DNA from: Oscillospiraceae bacterium
Lineage (GTDB): Bacteria > Bacillota > Clostridia > Oscillospirales > CAG-272
Direction: 5' to 3'
DNA length: 39,771 nt
Assembly (NCBI GenBank): GCA_015064745.1
Contig: SVRR01000017.1
Span: 1-39,771 of the forward strand
Shown: positions 7,045-14,165 of the stretch, piece after piece
Numbering within the stretch: position 1 is the stretch's first letter
Layout: every line of letters begins with the position of its first letter
Made by a program: the position numbers and the translations under genes
Notes under the pieces: generated by a model
The model's database searches: none
What the model was told of the DNA's origin: nothing
Seen by the model: the letters and a program-made list of their open reading frames with translations, nothing else

Positions 7045-8161
7045 CGAACGAAAGAAAAAGGGAAGTGCGGATACTGCTTCCCGCCTGCGTCTGACGACGT
7101 TTTTTTATATAGCTCTCGCTTTTGCTGTCTTGGCGCTCATCATACACATTCTTTGCATGCGCGTTTCCGCGCTTGCTGATTTTTTTGCCTGTTATGCCTC
7201 ACCCCTCATTCGTAAAACGCTTGGATTTGTCACGGCGCTGTTCCCCTTTTCCTTGGCGGAAGCGGTCGTGATCACCTCGCCCGCATGGCTTGTCCTTCTT
7301 ATCCTTCTTGCGCGCCGCGTGGCAAAAAACGCAAGAAGCGCCGCAAAAATGCTTTCTGCGCTTCTCTCCGTCCCCCTCCTTTTATACAGCCTTTTCGTTT
7401 TTTCCTTTGCCGTAGGCTATTACGTAACACCGCTTGGCGAACGGCTTTCTCTTGTCGAGGAAGACCCCAATGCGGAAAACTTATATGCCTTGGCATCTCA
7501 CCTTGCCGAGCGTGCCGACGCTTGCGCCGAGGAGGCGGGCGTGGCAGTGAAGACGGAAGGGAGCATTATGCCCTTTTCCTACGCAGAGATGAACGGCAAG
7601 CTGATTTCCGCGTATGATACGGTAGAGGAGAAATACGGTATTTTCTCAAATTTTGCCGTTGGCACAAAGCCGATTGCGCTCAGTGAGCCCATGGCGTATA
7701 CCCATATTACGGGCGTCTATACCTTTATGACGGGGGAAATGAATGTTTGTACAGCGTTTCCCGATTGTTCCACCGTTTTCACTGCTGCGCACGAAATGGC
7801 ACACGCAAGAGGCATCGCCCGTGAGGATGAGGCGAATTTCATTGCTTTTCTCGTCTGTGAGGCATCAAGCGACCCTTACGTTCGCTACGCAGGGTATGTG
7901 AATCTCTTGCAATACGTCTTAAACGCTCTTTACGATACCGATCCAGCTCTTTACAAATCGGTATGGCAAGATTGCTCACCGATCGTTATCGCCGAAATAC
8001 GCGCCTATAATACGGCAGTACGTCATTATTCCGGCACCTTTGCTTCGGAGGTCGCGGGTAGCATCAATAACGCTTATCTCGAAAGCATGGGAACGGGAGG
8101 AAGCGTCAGCTATGACCTTGTTGTTCAACTCGCCGTGCGCTATTTGAAGACAAAGAAATAA
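7037..8161 (+). CDS. DUF3810-like membrane metalloprotease candidate
   Basis: A 374-residue protein with three N-terminal membrane segments (about 22-40, 73-92, 103-127) and a long soluble part. The motif HEMAHARG with downstream EDEANFIAF fits a zincin-type HExxH site with a distal Glu, as in family DUF3810. TAAHEMAH follows a conserved FPDCSTVF. Family members are predicted membrane-bound peptidases with unknown substrates. AAGGAGGTG (7022-7030) lies 6 nt before the ATG. The 8-nt overlap with the VanZ-like gene suggests a functional pair at the envelope. Confidence 0.75.
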   Translation: MYNERKKKGSADTASRLRLTTFFYIALAFAVLALIIHILCMRVSALADFFACYASPLIRKTLGFVTALFPFSLAEAVVITSPAWLVLLILLARRVAKNARSAAKMLSALLSVPLLLYSLFVFSFAVGYYVTPLGERLSLVEEDPNAENLYALASHLAERADACAEEAGVAVKTEGSIMPFSYAEMNGKLISAYDTVEEKYGIFSNFAVGTKPIALSEPMAYTHITGVYTFMTGEMNVCTAFPDCSTVFTAAHEMAHARGIAREDEANFIAFLVCEASSDPYVRYAGYVNLLQYVLNALYDTDPALYKSVWQDCSPIVIAEIRAYNTAVRHYSGTFASEVAGSINNAYLESMGTGGSVSYDLVVQLAVRYLKTKK

Positions 8162-8254
8162 AAGAAGTCATATTTCCAATCTAAAAAGCCATCTCTTTCA
8201 CCACTTGACGCGCCGTTTCATAGTATGATACAGAAACGGAATGGGGGAAGGAAG

Positions 8255-9496
8255 ATGGCTTTTTTGATTTCTGGCGGAAAACCGCTTTACGGTACTGTAC
8301 GAGCGCAGGGGGCTAAAAACGCGGCGCTTCCTATGCTTTTTGCGTCACTACTTTGCGATGCGCCCGTTACCCTTTACGGCGTGCCGAACATTGGAGACGT
8401 ACGTGTCGCGCTTTCTATGCTTGAAGCGTTGGGGGTGAAAATCAGCAGTGAAACGGATGGCGCACTCACGCTTGACACAAAGGAGGCAACGCCTCCCGAC
8501 TTTGCGTTAAAAGGAGGCGAAAAGATTCGAGCTTCCGCTTATCTTTTGGGAGCCTCTGTTTCCCGTTTCGGGGAGGTGCGTATAAAGCACCCGGGGGGAT
8601 GCGCCTTCGGGGTAAGACCGTTGGATTACCATCGGGCTGGGTTTCAAGCACTCGGCATTTCTTGGAATGAGGACGAAAGAGGTATTTCCGTACGGCGTGA
8701 GGACGGGCGCGGCGCGCAGTTTTCGCTTCCGTATCCCTCTGTTGGCGCAACCGTTAATTTTATTCTTGCCGCGCTTGGGGTCAAGGGGGAGAGCACTCTT
8801 TTCGGCTGCGCGCGTGAGCATCACGTGCTTGACTTTATTTCGTTCTTACAAAAAATGGGGGCTAAAATACATACCGAGGGAGAGCTTTTGCGTGTAGAGG
8901 GTGGAAAACGGCTGTCAGGCGGCAGCTATACCGTCACCCCCGATGCCGTGGAAGCAGGTACCTACCTTATCGCGGCGGCGGCAACAGGCGGCACGGTGAC
9001 GGTAGAGCGTGTACGCTATGGAGAGCTTTCCCCCCTGTTGTTGGCTTTTGGGAAAATGAATATCCCCTTCCGCTTTTTAGGCGACAGCGTTACCGTATAC
9101 CGCCCTTCTCGCATGCTCGGAACATCGGTGATCGCCGCCCCCTATCCGGGCTTTCCCACCGATCTGCATCCGCAGATGTCGGTGCTTCTCACGCGTGCCG
9201 AGGGAGGAGGCTCTGTCTCCGATCTTGTTTGGGAGGAACGCTTTTCCTATGTTCACGCGCTTGAAAGGATGGGCTTTTCCGCCTATCTTTCACCGCATAC
9301 CGTGCGCGTGTTTCCGTGTGCATTGAGGGGAAGTGAGGTTAAAGCTCCGGATCTGCGCGGCGGTGCGGCACTCATCACAGCAGCGCTGATCGCGGAGGGG
9401 AAAAGCACCGTTACGGGAGAAGAGTTGGTTTTGCGCGGCTACGAAATGCTGCCCGAAAAACTGTTTTCGCTCGGCGCCGATATTCGCGTGGAATAA
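8255..9496 (+). CDS. murA: UDP-N-acetylglucosamine 1-carboxyvinyltransferase
   Basis: First committed step of peptidoglycan synthesis: it transfers enolpyruvate from PEP to UDP-GlcNAc in the cytoplasm. The 413-residue length is normal for the family. K21-N22 in GAKNAALP, the catalytic Cys116 in HPGGCAFG, FPTDLHPQMS, and DLRGGAAL near the C-terminus are all in place. The presence of Cys rather than Asp at 116 predicts fosfomycin sensitivity at the target. ATG 8255 is preferred over the in-frame ATG 8225 because GGGGGAAGGAAG precedes it. No clear promoter was found in the 93-base gap upstream, so it may be expressed with the VanZ-like/DUF3810 pair. Confidence 0.95.
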   Translation: MAFLISGGKPLYGTVRAQGAKNAALPMLFASLLCDAPVTLYGVPNIGDVRVALSMLEALGVKISSETDGALTLDTKEATPPDFALKGGEKIRASAYLLGASVSRFGEVRIKHPGGCAFGVRPLDYHRAGFQALGISWNEDERGISVRREDGRGAQFSLPYPSVGATVNFILAALGVKGESTLFGCAREHHVLDFISFLQKMGAKIHTEGELLRVEGGKRLSGGSYTVTPDAVEAGTYLIAAAATGGTVTVERVRYGELSPLLLAFGKMNIPFRFLGDSVTVYRPSRMLGTSVIAAPYPGFPTDLHPQMSVLLTRAEGGGSVSDLVWEERFSYVHALERMGFSAYLSPHTVRVFPCALRGSEVKAPDLRGGAALITAALIAEGKSTVTGEELVLRGYEMLPEKLFSLGADIRVE

Positions 9497-9497
9497 T

Positions 9498-9938
9498 TTA
9501 GCGCTTTCTTTTCTTATGATGCCGTTCCCCTACACGCATGCTGCCGAGCGCTCCGCCAAGCGCGGAAAGCAACAAGAATATTGCGTAGCCGATCAGCCTT
9601 TTGGGAAGCGGCGTTCCCATGCTTCCAAAGCGTGAGAGTAGGAGCAACACGATAAGATACAAAACCCCAAATAAAAGTCCTGCAAGCGCCCCCGCATGCT
9701 TTTGGCGCCGTCCTGCCCCAAAACCGCCGAAGAGTGCCGCAAGCGCACCAAGGGCACAGCCGACCGTCCCGATATAAGGGGTAGCGTTGGGCTTATAGGA
9801 AAAAAAGAGGGCGGCGCCGAAAAGGGATATACCACCGAAAGCAAGTGCCCCGAGAAGGGCGAAAAAGGCGCTTCCGACCAATGTTTTACCAGCGCCGCCA
9901 AGCACCGCGCGTCTTTCTTCTTTTGCTTGATTTGTCAT
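9498..9938 (-). CDS. TIGR04086-like membrane protein
   Basis: A 146-residue, glycine- and alanine-rich protein with four hydrophobic helices (about 17-45, 54-72, 80-101, 112-132) and a basic tail ending in HHKKRKR. The size, helix pattern and position directly downstream of yajC match the Clostridia membrane family TIGR04086, whose function is unknown. GGAGGGC lies 5 nt before the start. It ends one base from the stop of murA on the other strand, and no terminator is seen there. A terminator separates it from yajC, so read-through or an undetected promoter must express it. Confidence 0.6.
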   Translation of the reverse strand: MTNQAKEERRAVLGGAGKTLVGSAFFALLGALAFGGISLFGAALFFSYKPNATPYIGTVGCALGALAALFGGFGAGRRQKHAGALAGLLFGVLYLIVLLLLSRFGSMGTPLPKRLIGYAIFLLLSALGGALGSMRVGERHHKKRKR

Positions 9939-10000
9939 ATTTGCCCTCCTTTTGTGAGCAAAGCTCCGCTTTTTTTCTTATCCTATGCGAAAAAAAACAA

Positions 10001-10029
10001 AAAAAGAACGCGCTGTGCGCGTTCTTTTT
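10001..10029. terminator. Bidirectional-looking terminator downstream of yajC
   Basis: AAAAAGAACGCGC (10001-10013), loop TGT, GCGCGTTCTTTTT (10017-10029). The A and T runs at both ends let it work on either strand. For the minus strand it lies 9 bases after the yajC stop. Confidence 0.85.
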
Positions 10030-10038
10030 TTAGAAGGC

Positions 10039-10431
10039 TTACTCCTCCGTCTTTTCTTCCGCCGTGGCTTTGTCGCTTTCGTCCTTCACGGGAGCTGCCT
10101 CGATAGGCTTTTCCTCTTCTGCGACGGGCGCGTTGATCTTTACGGTAACCTCACGGATAGCGGTACGCAGGAAGCGCAGGGTGGTTCTGTCCTTGCCGGT
10201 AGCAATGGTCACGGTTTCGCCCTTGATCTTGACGATCTGACCGATAATACCGCCGATAGTGACGACCTCGTCGCCGATCTCAAGGGAATTGCGCATGTTC
10301 GCCGCTTCCTTTTCTTGCTTCTTCTGCGGACGGATCAGGAAGAAATAGAAGAACACGACGACAAGCACGAGCATACCGATGGTCATAAGGCCGTTGCCAC
10401 CGGTAGGAGCTGCTTCAAGAAAAAACAACAT
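10039..10431 (-). CDS. yajC: Preprotein translocase accessory subunit YajC
   Basis: A 130-residue protein with a single N-terminal membrane helix (about 14-34), the family motif FFLIRPQKKQEKE directly after it, and the block GDEVVTIGGIIGQIVKI. YajC associates with SecDF and the SecYEG channel. The C-terminal about 30 residues are Glu/Lys-rich and low complexity, typical for the family. AAAGGAG lies 7 nt before the start. Its promoter (10464-10492) is in the short gap after the CCA-enzyme gene. Confidence 0.93.
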   Translation of the reverse strand: MLFFLEAAPTGGNGLMTIGMLVLVVVFFYFFLIRPQKKQEKEAANMRNSLEIGDEVVTIGGIIGQIVKIKGETVTIATGKDRTTLRFLRTAIREVTVKINAPVAEEEKPIEAAPVKDESDKATAEEKTEE

Positions 10432-10463
10432 AATTAAACTCCTTTGTTTTCATTAACATTCCT

Positions 10464-10492
10464 ATTGTATCAAATAAATGTGAATAAGTCAA
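10464..10492 (-). promoter_or_regulatory. yajC promoter
   Basis: Read on the minus strand: TTGACT (10492-10487), 17-bp spacer, TACAAT (10469-10464). Confidence 0.8.
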
Positions 10493-10498
10493 GTACCT

Positions 10499-12349
10499 TT
10501 ACAGGATTTTGTCCTCGCTTGGAATTTCTTTTGCAAGCGATACGTTTTTATAAGCGACCTCTTTCGTCACCTCGCGAAGGACGGTAATAAAAGGGGGAAG
10601 CAAAAATTCTTCCGCTTCGCTTTTTAACTCAATTTCAAGCACTGCCTGTCTCTGCCAAAAGGGGTATACGTCAATTTCAAGTAAATGCCCCTCGTGGGGA
10701 AGCACGTATCGCGTTTTTTGAATGACGTTTCTCGTGGAATCTGCTTTTTTTAAAAGCGCCGTGTATTCCCCGCTTGTGATCTCGCTTTCCTCTTCCACGG
10801 CGGAAAGCGCGGTCAAGCGCCTTTTGACGGTGTGAAAATAGGTTGTTTTTCCCTCCGTCACTCGACACCGTACCCTTGCCGTAGTTCCTTTTTCACCTAT
10901 GAGATAGGTTTGCGTGATCGCACTTTTCTTTGCGCCCAGGGATAAAAGCAGTGATACATCGGGATATTGAATTAGAAACTTTCGTTCGCATTCAATGGGC
11001 AGGTCGCGTTTTTTCGCCAGAAATTCGAGAAGGGCACCTTTTTCGTTACTCGTTTTTCCGTCAAGCACGGCGCCCAGCGCAAGGTCGAGCGCTTTTCCGA
11101 TCTCTTTTCCGCGATATCCGAGCGCGATAAGATCATCCCCCCGCAGAGCGAGTGTGGCGAGGGACAAACGCTCTTCGCTTGTAACGAGCGCCTTCGCTTT
11201 TGATTCCGCTTCGAGAAGTGCCTGTTCCGTGTCGGGCGACAGTGCTTGCTTTTGTCCCATACGGTCGGCTCTCACCAGCGTTAGCCAATCGAAAAGGAAG
11301 TCGTCGCCGTAACGGGAGCGCATCCGCGAGAATTGCTTGGTTTTCGGCATGGGAACGACGTCGTGCATGCGGACAAGCAAAAGGACGCGCTCTCGCGTTT
11401 CGTTATCAAAGCGAAGTCTGCGCATGACGGCATCCGCGATCTCGGCACTCTTCTCCGCGTGCCCGTAAAAATGCCCGATGCCTTTTTCGTCAAGCGAGAA
11501 GCAGTGAGGCTTCCCGATGTCGTGGAAAAGGGCGGCAAGACGAAGCACCTTGTCACAGGGGGAGGACGCGAGCACGCGGAGCGTATGCTCCCAAAGGTCA
11601 AAGTCGTGATGGGGATTTTTTTGGTCAAAGCCCAAAAGTGGTCTGATCTCGGGCAAGAAGACGCATAAAACGTCTCTATATTCGCCTAAGACCGTGTCAG
11701 CGTTTTCGGCAACGATAAGCTTTGTAAATTCCTCGCGGATGCGCTCGGGTGCTATTTCCTGCAAGCGTTCCTTCAAACAATGAATGGCGCTTGCTGTTTC
11801 GTCTTCGATTTTGTAGCCTAATACCGCCGAAAAGCGGAGCGCTCTTAAAATACGGAGCGCGTCCTCGGTAAAGCGCAGCCTTGCGTCTCCTACCGTGCGC
11901 AGAATACCCGTGCGTATGTCAGCTTCACCGCCGAAAAAGTCACGAAGCCCCTTGTCGGGGTGATACGCCATGGCGTTGACGGTGAAATCGCGCCTTGCGG
12001 CATCCTCGCGCAAGGAACGGGTGAAGGTCACGCTGTCGGGGTGGCGCGCATCGGTGTATGTGCCATCGACTCGGTAGGTGGTGATCTCAATTGCTTCACC
12101 CTCAATAAGCACGGTGAGCGTTCCGTGCCTGATGCCCGTTTTTACCGTGCGAAAGTCTGCGAAAACCGCCTCCATCTCGCAGGGGGGTGCGCTTGTTGTG
12201 ATATCGTAATCGTGCGGGATCTTGCCGCGTAAAAGGTCACGTACCGCACCGCCTACCGCATAAGCCTCGTACCCGTTCTCCGTGAGAAGACGGAGCGCCG
12301 TCAAGACGGGGGGCGGCAGGGGAAAGTTAAAATGAGAGGTTGGTTCCAT
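10499..12349 (-). CDS. cca: CCA tRNA nucleotidyltransferase fused to a CYTH domain
   Basis: A 616-residue two-part enzyme. Residues 1-445 are a bacterial class II CCA-adding enzyme. They have GG at 33-34, the metal-binding Asp pair in HDYDI (47, 49), RRDFTVNAM at 119-127, EDALRILRALRF, and an HD domain with H255 and H276-D277. This part builds or repairs the 3' CCA of tRNAs. Residues about 452-610 are a CYTH (triphosphate tunnel) domain: ECERKFLI, QTYLI, RVRCRV, FHTVKRR, KTRYVLP, LLEIDVY, LEIEL and EVTKEVAYKN are in family order. CYTH enzymes hydrolyse or cyclise triphosphates. Free-standing CCA enzymes are about 400-460 residues, so this is a real fusion in one frame. ATG 12349 is chosen because AAGGAG lies just before it; the frame is open further upstream. 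Confidence 0.92.
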   Translation of the reverse strand: MEPTSHFNFPLPPPVLTALRLLTENGYEAYAVGGAVRDLLRGKIPHDYDITTSAPPCEMEAVFADFRTVKTGIRHGTLTVLIEGEAIEITTYRVDGTYTDARHPDSVTFTRSLREDAARRDFTVNAMAYHPDKGLRDFFGGEADIRTGILRTVGDARLRFTEDALRILRALRFSAVLGYKIEDETASAIHCLKERLQEIAPERIREEFTKLIVAENADTVLGEYRDVLCVFLPEIRPLLGFDQKNPHHDFDLWEHTLRVLASSPCDKVLRLAALFHDIGKPHCFSLDEKGIGHFYGHAEKSAEIADAVMRRLRFDNETRERVLLLVRMHDVVPMPKTKQFSRMRSRYGDDFLFDWLTLVRADRMGQKQALSPDTEQALLEAESKAKALVTSEERLSLATLALRGDDLIALGYRGKEIGKALDLALGAVLDGKTSNEKGALLEFLAKKRDLPIECERKFLIQYPDVSLLLSLGAKKSAITQTYLIGEKGTTARVRCRVTEGKTTYFHTVKRRLTALSAVEEESEITSGEYTALLKKADSTRNVIQKTRYVLPHEGHLLEIDVYPFWQRQAVLEIELKSEAEEFLLPPFITVLREVTKEVAYKNVSLAKEIPSEDKIL

Positions 12350-12368
12350 TTTTTTACTCCTTTTTATT

Positions 12369-12397
12369 ATTTTACCACAACCTCTCAAAAAAAACAA
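12369..12397 (-). promoter_or_regulatory. Promoter of the CCA-CYTH gene
   Basis: Minus strand: TTGTTT (12397-12392), 17-bp spacer, TAAAAT (12374-12369). It is divergent from the metK promoter about 30 bases away. Confidence 0.6.
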
Positions 12398-12426
12398 TGC
12401 CGTCTTTAAAAAAAGCGGAAAAAGAC

Positions 12427-12455
12427 TTGCTTTTTGTCGCTTTATGTGCTACAAT
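12427..12455 (+). promoter_or_regulatory. metK promoter
   Basis: TTGCTT (12427-12432), 17-bp spacer ending GTGC, TACAAT (12450-12455), directly in front of the riboswitch. Confidence 0.8.
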
Positions 12456-12463
12456 ATAGACGT

Positions 12464-12597
12464 ATCTCATCAAGAGTGGCTGAGGGACAGGCCCTATGAC
12501 GCCCGGCAACCTGTTGCGACAAGGTGCTAATTCCCGATAGATGAGATCTTGGCGGTATACCGCCCATGCCTCGGGAAGCCTGTCCCGAGTTTTTTTA
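12464..12597 (+). promoter_or_regulatory. SAM-I (S-box) riboswitch controlling metK
   Basis: The aptamer spans 12464-12547. P1 is ATCTCATC (12464-12471) with GATGAGAT (12540-12547). The conserved cores AAGAGTGGCTGAGGGAC, CCCTATGACGCCCGGCAACC and GACAAGGTGCTAATTCC appear in order. The expression platform has a small hairpin (12551-12564) and a terminator: CTCGGGA (12570-12576), loop AGCCTG, TCCCGAG (12583-12589), then eight T. TTCCCGA (12531-12537) at the 3' side of the aptamer can pair with TCGGGAA (12571-12577) as an antiterminator. The expected logic is SAM bound, terminator formed, metK off. Confidence 0.95.
12570..12597 (+). terminator. Conditional terminator of the SAM riboswitch
   Basis: 7-bp stem CTCGGGA/TCCCGAG, 6-nt loop, eight T. 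The 5' arm is the one claimed by the antiterminator. Confidence 0.9.
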
Positions 12598-12632
12598 TTC
12601 CGTAATACGCTCTCGAAAGGAAAAAATACATT

Positions 12633-13814
12633 ATGAGCAAGCTTCTTTTTACCTCCGAATCCGTTACCGAAGGGCATCCCGATAAAATTTGCGATAAAAT
12701 ATCGGACGCCATCCTTGACGCTATACTCGCAAAGGATAACATGGCGCGTGTAGCGTGTGAGACTTTTGCCACGACAGGTGTTATCACAGTTATGGGAGAG
12801 ATCACCACCGAGGCATACGTAGATATTCCCACCATCGTGCGTAAAACCGTGGAGGAGATCGGCTACGACCGCGCGAAATACGGCTTTGATTGCCACACCT
12901 GTGCCGTGCTCACCTCCATTCACGAGCAATCCCCCGATATCGCCATGGGCGTTGACCGCTGTGCCGAGGCAAAGAATGGCGAAATGACCGACGAGCTGGA
13001 TACGGGCGCGGGCGACCAGGGTATGATGTTCGGTTATGCCTGCAACGAAACGAAGGAGCTGATGCCCCTTCCCATCTCCCTTGCCCACAAGATGGCAAAG
13101 AGACTTACAGAGGTGCGCAAAAACGGTACGCTCCCTTATCTTCGCCCCGACGGAAAAACACAGGTTACCGTGGAATACGTAGACGGTATTCCCGCGCGTG
13201 TCGATACCGTGGTCGTTTCCTCTCAGCATGCGGAGGACGTTGATAACGCCACCATTCGTGCCGATATCATTCGCGAGGTCATTCAAGCGACCGTTCCCGA
13301 AGCGCTTCTTGACGATGCTACCAAGATCTACGTAAACCCCACGGGACGCTTCGTGGTAGGAGGTCCTCAAGGGGATACGGGTCTTACGGGCAGAAAGATC
13401 ATCGTAGATACCTACGGCGGTTACGCGCGCCACGGCGGCGGCGCGTTTTCGGGCAAGGACCCCACCAAGGTGGACCGTTCCGCTTGCTACGCCGCGCGTT
13501 ATGCCGCAAAGAACGTCGTTGCCGCCGGACTTGCCGATAAGTGTGAGGTGCAGCTCGCTTATGCGATCGGCGTCGCACGCCCCGTTTCGGTCATGGTAGA
13601 TACCTTCGGTACGGGCAAGCTTCCTGACGAGCAGATTGGTGCGCTTTTGAACGCAACCATTGATTTCCGCCCCGCCGCTATCATTAAGCACTTTGACCTT
13701 CGCCGTCCCATTTATTGCGATCTTGCTGCATACGGACACATGGGCAGAGAAGACCTTGACGCGCCTTGGGAGAAAACAGATCTCGTTCCTCTTCTGAAAG
13801 CGGCATTGAAGTAA
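12633..13814 (+). CDS. metK: S-adenosylmethionine synthetase
   Basis: Makes SAM from methionine and ATP in the cytoplasm. The 393-residue length is standard. [14 protein letters not shown] at the N-terminus contains the ATP-binding His and metal Asp. [12 protein letters not shown] lies at about 124-135 and [17 protein letters not shown] at about 267-283. AAAGGAAAA lies 10 nt before the ATG. It is controlled by the SAM-I riboswitch just upstream. No terminator was found after it, so the next two genes may share its transcript. Confidence 0.98.
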   Translation: MSKLLFTSESVTEGHPDKICDKISDAILDAILAKDNMARVACETFATTGVITVMGEITTEAYVDIPTIVRKTVEEIGYDRAKYGFDCHTCAVLTSIHEQSPDIAMGVDRCAEAKNGEMTDELDTGAGDQGMMFGYACNETKELMPLPISLAHKMAKRLTEVRKNGTLPYLRPDGKTQVTVEYVDGIPARVDTVVVSSQHAEDVDNATIRADIIREVIQATVPEALLDDATKIYVNPTGRFVVGGPQGDTGLTGRKIIVDTYGGYARHGGGAFSGKDPTKVDRSACYAARYAAKNVVAAGLADKCEVQLAYAIGVARPVSVMVDTFGTGKLPDEQIGALLNATIDFRPAAIIKHFDLRRPIYCDLAAYGHMGREDLDAPWEKTDLVPLLKAALK

Positions 13815-13861
13815 CGTAGTGTTTCTTTTCCTCATACCATGAAGGTATGGGGGTGATGGAG

Positions 13862-14152
13862 ATGCACGAATTCTTGGCTATCCTTTTTTGCATGCTGTCG
13901 GTGCTTGGGCTTTACGCCCTCTTTTCCCGCATCGCAGTTATGCTGCTTCCGCGCGGTGAGCTTCTTTTGTCTGTCGATGGCAGGGACCGTACGGAGGAGG
14001 ATATCCTTCTTTTGACCGAATACGCGCGCCTGCTTCTTGAAAGGGAAGGACGGCTTTCTTCGCGCGTTTCGGTCATATTATCCGAAAATGAAAAAGAAAA
14101 AGCGATGACCCTCCGTAAGGAGGGTATCCTTGTCTATATCGTAAAATCCTAG
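13862..14152 (+). CDS. Small membrane protein of unknown function
   Basis: 96 residues: a hydrophobic N-terminal helix (about 3-28), then a soluble alpha/beta-like part with LLLSVDGRDRTEEDILLLTEYARLL split by charged residues, and a C-terminus ending in VYIVKS. The start at 13862 is preferred because GGGGGTGAT (13849-13857) then stands 4-6 nt upstream; in-frame ATGs at 13847 and 13856 would overlap that site. It lies between metK and recD2 with short gaps, so it is probably co-transcribed. No family was recognised. Confidence 0.6.
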   Translation: MHEFLAILFCMLSVLGLYALFSRIAVMLLPRGELLLSVDGRDRTEEDILLLTEYARLLLEREGRLSSRVSVILSENEKEKAMTLRKEGILVYIVKS

Positions 14153-14165
14153 AAAGGAGACCACC

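Noticed and set aside
8205-8229. Promoter for murA (TTGACG and TATGAT)
   Set aside because: The spacer is only 13 bp, and other -10 choices at correct spacing are poor.
12372-13835. 487-codon minus-strand open frame opposite metK
   Set aside because: It covers metK and the SAM riboswitch, and metK is certain. No start signals or family motifs.
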